From the NCBI GenBank assembly GCA_013399875.1, contig VXAZ01007909.1:88735-152734 (forward strand): a stretch of 64,000 nt of DNA. Reading direction: 5' to 3'. Shown one piece after another: positions 54,280 to 64,000 of the stretch. The notes beneath the pieces were generated by a model, which was given only the letters and a program-made list of their open reading frames with translations, was not told the origin of the DNA and made no database searches. This stretch comes from Gymnorhina tibicen (taxonomy: Eukaryota > Chordata > Aves > Passeriformes > Artamidae). A program made the position numbers and the translations under genes. Each line of letters starts with the position of its first letter. Positions within the stretch are counted from its first letter, which is position 1.

Positions 54280-54757
54280 TGTGTTGGTTTGAAAACAAAC
54301 CAGTGGGAGATCACAAGTCAGGACCTAAATTAATGGGAAAATAAAATTAGAAACAAATGAAATAATATAAGGAGAAGCACTGACAAAGTCAGATACAACC
54401 TGACACCCTGTTAGAGTGGTGGTAGCAGTCCAGATGAAGTAGCTCAATTGGAGTGATGATCCTACAGAAGGTCTCCAGATGAAGGTCCAGTGGTAGCTTT
54501 GTCCGCTGGTAATCCAGTAGACAGGGCTAACTTAGGCAGTTCTGAGGGCAGGTTATATTCAGGTGGGAATGCTTGGCTCCTCCCTCCTGGGTGGAGCATC
54601 TCACAGTAGGATGAGATAAGTCCATGAGTCATGTGGGGGTTTCTTGATGGCCCATTGTCTGTTATCAGGGGTGGGTCATTAGCAGGCGATAACAGCTAAT
54701 GGCCCACAGCTGGTGGTAATAGAATACTTGAATACATCTATATTTTAACCTAGGACA
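54280..54757. mobile_element. solo LTR of an endogenous retrovirus (ERVL-like)
   Basis: The 478-bp element begins TGTGTTGG and ends TAGGACA, the TGT...ACA termini of retroviral LTRs. It is flanked by a perfect 5-bp direct repeat GGTGG (54275-54279 and 54758-54762). No internal gag, pol or env sequence lies beside it, so it is a solo LTR left by recombination. A perfect hairpin GGTTTG-AAAA-CAAACC lies six bases inside the left end. A 5-bp target duplication fits ERVL-type (or some ERV1) elements. From memory it resembles LTRs common in songbirds, but the family and orientation are not proven. Confidence 0.85.
54286..54301. other. perfect hairpin in LTR end
   Basis: GGTTTG and CAAACC form a 6-bp stem around an AAAA loop. 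It lies almost at the LTR terminus. Confidence 0.75.
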
Positions 54758-54762
54758 GGTGG

Positions 54763-57700
54763 ATCTCCCTAATAATGCAGGGTGGGTTTTGGACTAGAAA
54801 TACAGGGAAGCATCACCCTTCATAGCACCAGCATCAAAACAGACAAGCTCTTTGCAGTCTTTGCCGTGTCACACTCCTGGTGCTGCCAGACCGTAGGTGT
54901 AGATACCACATTCAAGGAATTTGTAGCCTGGTGCTGTTGTGTTCTTTGGACATGGGCCACAGTACCAAGAACCTGCACAGTCCTTCCTCAGAGTATTACC
55001 AGCAGCCAGCATCAGTCCTATAGCACAACAGGGACCACCCTGGGCTGGGGGTGAGAGCTGGTGAGTGCTGCCTTCTCCTCTCTAACCCTGCAAAGATCTC
55101 CCACAGTACTACAGAGAAAGCTGGAGGTCCAGCAGCACTGCTTGGCCTAATATTCTGCAGAAAGGCCACTTTCATGCTGCCAATGCTGAAGGTCTCACAG
55201 CAGTCATTATGCTCTCTCCCTTTTTCTTTCTTTTCTTTACATCGTACTTACTGTTTCCATTTAAATAATAACCTTCCTGTTACTCAGCACAGCCAGAAAA
55301 ATCAGACTCATGTACCTGAGAAGCAAAGGCCTGATTCATCCATGGGATTTTGGATGTCAATGGCACTAAATCAGTGGTGTTTTCTGAAAATGAGCTGCAG
55401 AACAAGGACTGAGCAGCAGCCTGTTTCAGCTGCATCTGTGATTCCTTTGTTATGATTCACCTTATACAAATATCCAAATAAACAAGTTTGCTGCCAGGAA
55501 TATTCTGGCGAGAGGCAAAATGTAGAAAAAAGTCACCAAACTCTCGGTCTGAATGGAGAAATCTCTTCCTGACAATTTGATCATAGAAGGTGCCCTGGCT
55601 TGTGCCCCAAGACTCTCTGTGCCCAAGGCAGGTACCCACAGCACATGCTTGGCACAGTGCACAGCCACACCAGGGATATGCACAGCGTTTTCCTGGCACA
55701 TCTCAAGGAAATGCATATTTTTCCACTGTGCTGTCTTTTTGAATCCTTACATAAAAAAGTATCATTAAACGCTGTTCCAATATTCTCTTTGGTTTTGCTG
55801 ATCCTTGTATCTGGATGCAGATGATCTTCTAACCAGAACTTCACCACTATAACAAGGATTTCTCCCTTATCAGAGACTTCCACAGCCTCTTCTATTTCTT
55901 GATAGATTCCATGTTTCTCAAAAAGATAGCTGATTTCCCACCTATAGTGTCCAATGTATCAGCAGATCTGGTGATTTTAGTAGATCAATGAATATCTAAT
56001 GTTACTCTTGCTTATGTAGAAAAAACCCTTCAGCGTGTGCTCCAGTGCCAGGTTTACAGTGTGGCAGCATAATGTGGCCTCTTGACCCAGAGTGAAGCCA
56101 CCACACTGGTGTCTGCAAGAATTTAGTACAGTTGCATGGGCCAGCAGCTTGCAAAGTATTTTAGATGCTGAAATATATCCTGAAGACAAAGAAAACAACT
56201 GCTTCAGACAGGCTGACAAATGAGCCTGTTACCCTCTGTCCCTTAGCAGATCTTGTGCCATTTATTAAGTCCTGTCAGAAATGGCTCAGAGCTGATCCCC
56301 TGAGTATAATGTTCTAATTTCTTGGGTTTATGCATATGGGTCATGCAGAAGTCCAGGGCCTGGAGCACACACAGTCTGGCTCTGCAGACTCTGCAGCCAT
56401 CTACAGCCATTGCACAGGAAAGGGGGTCTATGGAGGGTGAAAAAAGAGCAGAGAGGGAACCCTCCCCCAGATTCAGAGCCATAGATGTCTCCTTTTTCTC
56501 CCACTTAAAGAATTCACTGAGCCTTTCTGAGCTTGGGCTGTTTGTATGTTTGCATTAACACATGGTTAAGTTGTTACTTAGCAGCTATGCCAGAAAAAGA
56601 AAAAAAAATACAGCCTCCAAGGTATTTTTAAATGTCGTTAACTGTCTAAATCCTTTTGCTAGATGAAAGCTCAAAATGAAAACTATTCCTTCTCATTTTC
56701 TTCAGACAGTGCACACTTCCAGGTTACAGAAATAGCCCAGCATCCCCTTTCAACAGTTTATGAGTTGTCAATTGATGTTCGTTGTGTTCTGTGTTTGGAA
56801 ATCATCTAGAGCAGCAGGATGTATGTACCAGGCCCAAGAAGTCTGTTTTATTTCATACACGTACATGTCACTATTTAGACCAGCTGTGCTTGTGAGATTT
56901 CCTTGTATTACTGCTATTGTGAGAAGAGCAAAAGACACTGAAATACTTTCAGAAGACTGCTAAATGACAATGTTTGAAGTCTTGATTGCAGAGCAAAGCC
57001 TCTCTAATTCAGAATTATGGAACTTTCCCTGGGGCCACATGGATGTTTCAGGAAGTCATTCAGAGGAGCAGTTTTTGAGAAGGGAGGAGGTTCACAGGAG
57101 GATATTTTCTCTCAAACAGGTCCTGAGTATTTCTGAAAAGTAACCAGTGTGTTATAAGAGTTGTCTGCTGACTATTTTTGTGCTATTTTATAAGATATGT
57201 GCTCCAAGGGCACTGGGGAAGGGGTTTGCAGGAGCCCACACATGGTCCCACCCAGCAGGAAAACCCTGCGGCCTTCCCTGCTGACAAATGGCACAAGGAG
57301 ATAACTCACAGAAATAACAACCATGAAAGAAGCTGGGGAAGGGGCGGGGGCAGATAAACATGAAGAGACACTGGACACCACCATCCTTTCTCCAACAGAA
57401 GAGAAGTTTTTATTTATTTATCAGCATTGCTGACTGTAAAAGAGAAAGGTACAATGAAAATATTATAATAGCCATCATATACTAATGCAGAAATAATTAT
57501 TCATTGGTTATGGATCTGCTGTTGAGCCAAGAAGCTCCATGCACCCCTGGCTGTGGAGTTCAGCTGTGCTGCTGGCTGCCCTAAAGAACAAAAACTGCTC
57601 TGGCTACAGCTCCCCAGCCATGAGTCACACTCGCTGCTGTGAAGGGCAAAGGAATTTGTCTCTTTCAGAGCTCTTGAAACTAAAACGTCATCTCCCACAG

Positions 57701-60430
57701 TGATTTGAAATATCCAGGAAAGCTATTCTTTCATACATAATTATTCTTTGCTTTTTTAAAATTTGATTAAAGTGGTCAGCATTTTTCAAAATCGGAAGTG
57801 AAATTGCAAAGGATGTTAAAAATGTCAGTCTATTTTCTCTAAATCTTCAGATTTGCTCAAGCACAACTATTCTCATTTTGCTAGACATCAAAAATATTTT
57901 TATAAAAATCCAGAATTTCCCTAATCCTGCATCTCTTGTGAATTTTGTCTGTTTAAACAGAAAAAAAAATTTTTTTTCTTGTTCTTTGTTTGGTGGACAA
58001 ATGAGGGATGAACTGAGAGGCAGACTGTGCTCCTGTATCCTGCCTGCTCCAGGCAGCAGGCTGCAGACGACCTTCTAAATTGGGAGCAGAGGGATGCAGG
58101 CATATATGCAAGGGAATCACAACTGCCCTGGGAATGCTGTCACTATATGAGCTGTGTCGCTATGTGAGCCTAAAAGCAGCTCTGACTGCTGCACTCAGGC
58201 ACCTAAATGCAGGAGGAACAGGGCATTTCCATGCAGGTATCATCAGACATCTCCATAGGTTGTTCCTCAGTGTGTAGATGTGGTGATGTTGTGTGAAGCC
58301 CAGAGCAGAAAGAAGCTGTCTGGAAGAAGATGCGCCCTGTGGCATTGCCTTTCACATCCAGCGCTCTGCGCAGGCCAGTGCTGTTGCAAATAATAACCTC
58401 CAGGCAGGCAGGAACTTTCCAAGTCAGGCAGAGTTTGCCTGGAAATGCCCACGTGGTGTGATAGGAAGCATGTGACAACAACACCCAGACCAAGGATGCA
58501 GGCTCAGGGTCCAATTGTTGAGCCATGCTTAGGGATGCAGTCATCACAGCCCTTCTGGGACTTGCTCTGAAAAACCTTTTATACCCCAAAAGCAAATAAG
58601 ATCCTCATTTTCAGGTCTCTGTGAAAGAATGGCAGGAGGTGAACCTTTATTCCTTACCAAATACATATATTTAGGAGACCAAACCCTGTCCAGTCTGGGG
58701 TGGGAGCACAAGCCAAGCTGTTCATGAGGCAATGCCCTGTGTCGTTCATGACATGTTATGATTACAAGTTACTAAACTAAGCTCAACTGATCAACTAAAC
58801 TAGGGTCGACTAACAGTTCCCCAGATGCCTTTCCTTCCCCCATTCCCTGCACAGCCTTTTCCCTTCACGCTGCCAGAGGTGTTCAAGGTGAGAAGCAGGA
58901 GGCAGGCAGTCCCAGCAGTGCAGGCAGCCTTCACAGGCTGACCTGCCCCATGCAGGGTGCCATCTCATGTCTTTCCTCCTCACTTCTTTCTCTTCATGCA
59001 TTCTTGCAAAATCTGCAAATCAGTGTTCCCCCGGCAAATCTGGTTTCCTTTCTGGACCCTTTTTGGGCAGGAGTAGATGGGTGCATGTGAGAGACAGCAA
59101 TACAGACTGAAGTTACGGAAAGGCAGAGCTCCAGCCCAGGAGGGGCAAAGGAAAATTTCTTTTGTTGTTTTTGGATTAGCTCACCCAGAGTTTCTCTTTG
59201 TTTTTCTGCCAGGGCTGCTCTTAAATGTCTGACTATACACTTTTCAATGCTTATTGAAAGATCATTGCTTCCCACAGCTCAACATTTTTTCCACTAAGCT
59301 CATAGAAGCCCTCCAGTGCCATGCAGCTCCCCCAAAGTTCTCTGTCTCTCTGCAGCCTGGGAGCAGGGCCCTGGGACAGCTCTTGGGGTGGTGGGGAGAA
59401 TGAGGCCATCTCTGTAAAACGCATCCTGTTCAGATTTGATCAGCTACAAAGCTGTGAAAGTTCAGAGGAAAAAAACAAGGTGCTAATGGCCCTGAACTCA
59501 GTAATAACTTTGTCAGGACTGGGTGTGAGGGAGCTGTTTCCAGCTGGGAAATTGCTGTGGGGTCAATTGAAGGAAATAGCAGAGCAGAGGTGATGTCTTG
59601 GAACACCATGTACTTGCAGGCACTGCTGGCACGTGGCTGTGACAGGCTTACCTGTGGGACATCAGCTCCACAACCCATGCCACACAAGGAAGTGCTACCC
59701 TGCTCCCCACAGACACACAGCTGGGGGAAGCTCTGGATGTCAGGGTGCTGGATGTCGGGGTGCTGCACTGGCTCTCCTGGTTCCTGGTGCAAACCAACCT
59801 CTTTGCAGCAGCCTCACCCTCAGGCTTAGGTTAGGGAAGTGGCTCAGGCCAGCAGTTTCTCCTGAAATGTGAGTTTGGGGCAAGAAGGTTTCATGCGATC
59901 AGAAGTGTTTCCTTCCTTGTGCTTTCTCAAAGGCAAAGAGGGATAAATTGCAGGCCTGGAGAGAATATGCTGTCCTGCCATAGCTTTCTTCCTTAGCCTT
60001 AAATGCTGAATGCTCTCTTCTTTGCTGTCACCCTCACAGGTCCTTTAATCTTAATGGTTACAGAGAAAGCAGAGGCCAAGCAAGGAGCATGCTGGGCACG
60101 TAACTCCTGACTGAGAACAAGTGCACCATAATAAGGTTTGAAATCTTACTCTGGCAGATCACCTTGACCCCCATCTTTCTGCAAGGAGCACCAGCAGTGC
60201 GGAAAGGCAGCTGGGGAAATGGGATGCCACAGGTGGAGGGAGCTGAGCAGCCCAGTCCTCTGGGCTGCGTACCATATCCTGTACAGCAAGGTCAGGGGTG
60301 ACCCAAACAGGGCTGATGAGAAGCATAAGCCAGGAGCTGTTGCCCCTCTCCTGGACGCAATTAAACTGACAGCCTTGTGGAGCACACAGGGTTGATGTCC
60401 TTTTCCTTGCCTCTGACTGCAATTCTGTTT
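54763..60430. other. intergenic DNA
   Basis: No gene or known repeat was recognised between the two LTRs. A 15-bp tandem duplication (TGGATGTCAGGGTGC-type) lies at 59734-59763. The frames present overlap on both strands and look random. Confidence 0.55.
59734..59763. repeat. 15-bp tandem duplication
   Basis: The unit TGGATGTCAGGGTGC is followed directly by a copy with a single substitution. Confidence 0.85.
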
Positions 60431-60472
60431 CAAAAGTGAAATAAATAAGATAGGCAAATTCGGTAACATAAA

Positions 60473-60478
60473 TTTATT
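60473..60478 (-). terminator. polyadenylation signal of the LTR
   Basis: AATAAA reads on the minus strand 36 bp before the LTR edge. This is the usual location near the R/U5 junction. Confidence 0.6.
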
Positions 60479-60618
60479 GAATGGTCGAAATATCGGAAAC
60501 GCGATGCCACGATCGAAAAGTCACAGTACCAAGCCCGGGATTGGTACTGGGTGAACTAAAGTCTAGTCTCTATCGTACCAGACTTCCTTAGTTCACGCCT
60601 GCTGCTTTTTGCAGTGGG

Positions 60619-60626
60619 CTTATATA
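60619..60626 (-). promoter_or_regulatory. TATA box of the LTR
   Basis: TATATAAG reads on the minus strand, about 141 bp upstream of the AATAAA signal. It is the expected U3 promoter element. Confidence 0.65.
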
Positions 60627-60822
60627 CTATGTTTCGCGCAGAGTTCGGAGTTTTGGAGATTAAGTTTTATTCAACATATTCAATGAAGGAGTTCTATTCA
60701 AAGAACTAAGGTGGACAAAAGCTCGTCCTGTTTTTGATTAGTTTTTCATCACCGGGGAGCATTATCAGATGTTTCCTGATGTTCCATATCTGGCTTCCGA
60801 TTCGGTCGTTAGCACATAGCCT

Positions 60823-60904
60823 GGGAGGAGTTCTCGCACATCTAGGTCATTAGCAGGTGTCCTTGGGAGGAGTTCTCGCCGATATGGGTGCTGAGAACTC
60901 CTCC
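60823..60904. repeat. 42-bp-spaced direct repeat plus inverted copy in LTR U3
   Basis: GGGAGGAGTTCTCGC occurs at 60823-60837 and 60865-60879, and its inverse GAGAACTCCTCC at 60893-60904. The setting (upstream of the TATA box on the minus strand) suits a duplicated LTR enhancer, which is an inference. Confidence 0.8.
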
Positions 60905-61230
60905 TTAGATATGTAGATTTCCAGGTGGCATTGGATGCTGTCTCAATCGTGCTGTCTGGTGTTTCATGCTTGTGTTCTTGGGATGCAAACTTCTTCCCGG
61001 CAGAGTTGATGTTCTCCTTTTTGGACAGGAGTTGTTCTTTTTCGATGTAAAGTGACCGTTCGGCGGGTGTGGTATTGCGTTCAGCCCGAGCCTGTCCTCC
61101 ATTCGAGTGCAAATGTTAAACGGGGCCAAGACTACACCCAGCTCAAGGCGNACAAAAGTGTTTTTTTATTTCTGAATCTCACAGGATCAACCTGTGTTCA
61201 GTCATCAAGTGAACTGGCCTGCTTTTGTTA

Positions 61231-61278
61231 CTCTTACGTGCTTTCAACTCTTACGTGCTTTCAATCTACGTGCCTTGC
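61231..61278. repeat. 17-bp tandem repeat, 2.7 copies
   Basis: The unit CTCTTACGTGCTTTCAA occurs twice perfectly and then in part (TCTACGTGCCTTGC). It lies just outside the LTR at 60437-61152. Confidence 0.88.
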
Positions 61279-61279
61279 T

Positions 61280-62661
61280 AGGAAAAACACTGTCTCCCGT
61301 AAGAAAGAAATAGATACGGTAAATTCAGAAGCATTTTGGGCATCCCAGCAGTGCACTAAGATGTTTAAGATGCATTTGAGGAAAGCTGTCCTTTGTTGAA
61401 CAGTTTCATCATGCACTGTTTAATACAATTGCTGTCTCCTTGCCTCAAATAATGTATGTAATAGCCAGTGTTAGTTGTGGTCTCTGGTGTGTGAATAACA
61501 AACAGCAGCGATAGTCGGAGTCTGGCTCTGATGAGGAGGCACAGTGGTTCCGCTCTCATCTCCTCAGAAGAGGAAGTCAGCAAACACTGGCAGCTCTCAT
61601 AAAATTAAGAATACATGCACCCTGATGTGCACACAGTGAATATTGGGCAGATATATATACATCCTCTGTCAGTTGTCAATATTAGCACCCAGCTGAGGTT
61701 GCATGTGCTGAGGTGCACCAGAAGCTGTGAGAGGAGTTGCAGCACTGGGGAGTGGGGCACTGAGAACACAGCAAAGGACTTGCTGCCCTGGGGAAGGCTC
61801 CTACCATTGCCAGGTATCAGGATGAGAACTGCAGGAGACTAGGTCTTTTCCCAAGCAACATTTTGTTCTAGTGGCCCCAGGAGCAAGGACCATCTAGGAA
61901 AAATTATCTGTGTGGTTAGGTGAACCATGGATTGTGTAGGTAACAGTGAACTGTGGTGGTGGGCTACAGAAGGAGACAGGAGCATGAAGGACAGAGAATT
62001 AAAGCAGGGCTGCAGCAGAGCAGCCAAGAGAATAAAAAGGTATTAATAAACATTTTTTTCCACTATGTTGCAAAGCAGGCAAAAATCAAAATCAAAAATG
62101 TTTTAATAACAACCTCTCATCTTATCAAGGGGATTTCCCCAGTGCATCTCAAACACTTTACCAATTAGTTTAATACCCCTTATGCTCAAAAAACCGGTAA
62201 GAAGACTGAGGCTCAGCTGGGCAAAAATACCCAGCTATCAGCCACAGAGAGCTCCTGTCCCACACCAGGTTCTGCCCCCACACACTCCCCAGTGCAGAGG
62301 TGCATGTAGCAGAATCCTCCTTCTCAACACATATGGCCCAAAGTGTGATGAAAATGGCAACATTCCTCAGTTACATATTCCTAATGCTCCCACAGTCTGG
62401 CTGCCACCACCCTTGGCATCATGAGCCATTTGTCACGAGGAAGGTGACAGTGCAGCACATCAAATACACAGAGATTATTCTTTCCAGCTTTTGAGACTGA
62501 GATGTACCATGCACACAGAAATGTCCCTTCTGACTTATCTGTAACATCCCCTGAATTATCTGATCATCCTAAATATTACAGCTCAAGTGAAAGGTGAAAA
62601 AAGGGAAAAGAAAAGCCTGGAATCTTTTCTGTAAAACTATTGGTTCTTCACACAGTTTTCT
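61280..62661. other. intergenic DNA
   Basis: No gene or known repeat was recognised. Frames are below about 80 codons and lack motifs. Confidence 0.55.
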
Positions 62662-62958
62662 TCACAGGCCAGGCATGCTGTCGTGCAGATGCCTAGCCAG
62701 TTTTGCTAATATTTCATTTCCAAATGGAAGCAACATCTTGACCAGCACTGGGTCAAAAACCAGCAGCATCCCTGATGCCAGTGACAGCATTGGCCAATTC
62801 AGCTGGCGGGCAGCATGCTGCATCCAGCTGATCATGTCACACAGAGCAGTAAGAAACCTGTTGTGATAATTCCATCCTCTTAACCACCAGCTGCTCCTAA
62901 ATTTCTCTGCGGCAAGTTTGAAATCAGCTACTGTTTGCACAGTCCTGCTGCTCGACAG
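62662..62958 (-). other. unassigned open frame with acceptor-like edge
   Basis: On the minus strand a frame of 98 codons runs from just after a good acceptor (CCTCTCTGCAG, AG at 62960-62959) to a TGA. The predicted peptide is helix-like, with several Trp, Leu and Met residues (FRSSWWLRGWNYHN, later KMLLPFGNEILAKLARHL). I do not recognise the family. There is no AATAAA downstream within 500 bp and no strong donor. The opposite strand is also open for 90 codons, which weakens the case. It could be a terminal exon of an unseen gene, a decayed retrocopy or chance. Confidence 0.18.
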
Positions 62959-64000
62959 CTGCAGAGAGGACAGGTCTCACCAGTTGCTACTGGGCACAGC
63001 TGTCATATTCACTGGTCACCCTCAGCCTCCCTGGCCTTGGGGAGAGATGCTGTTCAGCCCCTCACATGACATGAGCCAGCCCCACTGGACCCTTTGGGCA
63101 CCATCTCAATGGAAATGTGCAATAACAGAAATTATGTGTTTGTGCACACTCCAGAGTCCCAGGGGAGGAACCATATGACACAGTGCCCTCTCTTTTATTT
63201 CTGGAGTTTCCTGCTGGAGTGCAAAGCTCTTAGGCTTTCAAAGGGTCTAAACTTCCTTGAGTACTAATGCAGGGGAGAGAGAGAAGGCAGCAAAGTGCCC
63301 TACTTCTTGCTTCCATTTTCATCTTGGCTTGACAAGACATTGCTGCCGCTAGCACATCTCTTTCCCCGTTCTCTTTTATTAGCAAATGCACTTTGACTGG
63401 TTGAATGATTCATGCAAATAATTTACCAGGCCACATAAAGCCAGCTTTTCTCTTCCTCTGTTATCCTCAAATGAACAGGTACTTTTTTATTGATTCATTT
63501 GCTGCCCATAACTGCTCAGGGAAAACGCTGTGAATACTTGAGATGGCGAGTTGCTTGTGAGCTGCTGCGTGGCTGGACTGACTTGTCTCTGGGTAGGAGA
63601 AGGGAGGCAGCCAGGCATGGAGCAGTCTGACCCCATTTATACTGGAAGACATCAAGTAACATTCGTCCCTTCTATCTCACAAGTGCCCTGATTTGTCAGA
63701 GCAGCAGCCACTGTGAATATTATCATAAGCAAAGCCCTGCACCCACAAATGCTTGCACAAGTGGGACAAGAACATGTGACACATAGTTGAACATATCATC
63801 TCAAGTGAACATTTTGCAGCACTAGGTCAGGTCAATTGTTCATCCACCATCAGTTTATGCTGTAGGACAGATTTCAGTCAAATGAAAATCCCAGATTCAT
63901 TGTACAACATTCACAGTCATTCTCTGAAGGCACAACTAAGACCTTCCACAAGTTTAGACAGTCCTTACCTGTTACCAAGTTGTCTCGGTTTTGAAAGACA
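62959..64000. other. intergenic DNA to window edge
   Basis: Nothing was recognised here. Frames are short and there are no repeats of note. Confidence 0.5.

Larger units (their letters stand above)
60437..61152 (-). mobile_element. CpG-rich solo LTR, ERVK-like, minus orientation
   Basis: The element of about 716 bp starts TG and ends NA on the plus strand, where the N at 61151 sits where C is expected. It is flanked by 6-bp direct repeats CAAAAG (60431-60436 and 61153-61158), as in ERVK-type insertions. On the minus strand it has a TATA box TATATAAG (60626-60619) and a polyadenylation signal AATAAA (60478-60473), in the right order for U3-R-U5. CpG is frequent although the flanks are CpG-poor, which points to a young insertion. 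A frame of about 115 codons runs through U3 but has no recognised domain. The N means sequence may be missing at the right edge, and a full provirus collapsed there cannot be excluded. Confidence 0.72.

Noticed and set aside
58203..58595. 130-codon minus-strand frame
   Set aside because: No domain and no conserved splice context; overlaps other frames of similar length.
61063..61112. Possible primer-binding site beside the LTR
   Set aside because: A TGG-containing stretch was compared with tRNA 3' ends, but the T-loop pattern does not fit, and the target duplications place this inside the LTR.
1..64000. CRISPR arrays, operons, tRNA or rRNA genes
   Set aside because: No regularly spaced repeats, no clustered genes and no tRNA B-box/T-arm signature were found; the sequence is vertebrate nuclear DNA.

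Overview
The window looks like vertebrate, almost certainly avian, nuclear DNA from a draft assembly. The evidence is split exons with GT/AG boundaries, CpG-poor DNA broken by two CpG islands, and two CR1 LINE 3' ends, one keeping the tandem ATTCTRTG-type tail typical of bird genomes. There are also two solo retroviral LTRs and three single-N joins (23301, 39180, 61151). A songbird is my best guess from the LTR type, but I cannot prove it. There is no prokaryotic-style gene content; nearly all long open frames here are chance frames.

The only gene I can identify is the 5' part of PLS3 (T-plastin/fimbrin, a calcium-regulated actin bundler), on the minus strand and read from high to low coordinates. 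Exon 2 (9199 down to 9113) carries the start codon and 22 codons. Exon 3 (2420 down to 2257) carries both EF-hand calcium loops. They join in phase across a split Asp codon. The actin-binding calponin-homology exons must lie beyond the left edge. A noncoding first exon is expected upstream. The best candidate is a large CpG island at about 38.4-39.5 kb with a minus-strand CCAAT box and a consensus splice donor. A smaller CpG-rich block at about 19.9-20.2 kb with its own minus-strand donor could be an alternative first exon inside the roughly 30 kb intron 1.

Layout: 1-2256 is the incomplete third intron. 2421-9112 is intron 2. 9200 to about 39.0 kb is intron 1, with the secondary CpG block, a U2 snRNA-derived fragment and small tandem repeats. 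38.4-39.5 kb is the putative promoter, artificially doubled by an assembly error (333 bp repeated on both sides of one N). 39.5-64 kb is upstream intergenic DNA with CR1 remnants near 44-45 kb, a 478-bp solo LTR with a perfect 5-bp target duplication at 54.3 kb, and a CpG-rich minus-strand LTR of about 716 bp with 6-bp flanking repeats at 60.4-61.2 kb. One unassigned open frame with an acceptor-like edge lies at 62.7-63.0 kb.

I found no new multi-gene system. The most useful observations are the promoter duplication artefact, the alternative promoter candidate, the shifted PLS3 start with an overlapping spliced out-of-frame ORF, and the two datable LTR insertions.
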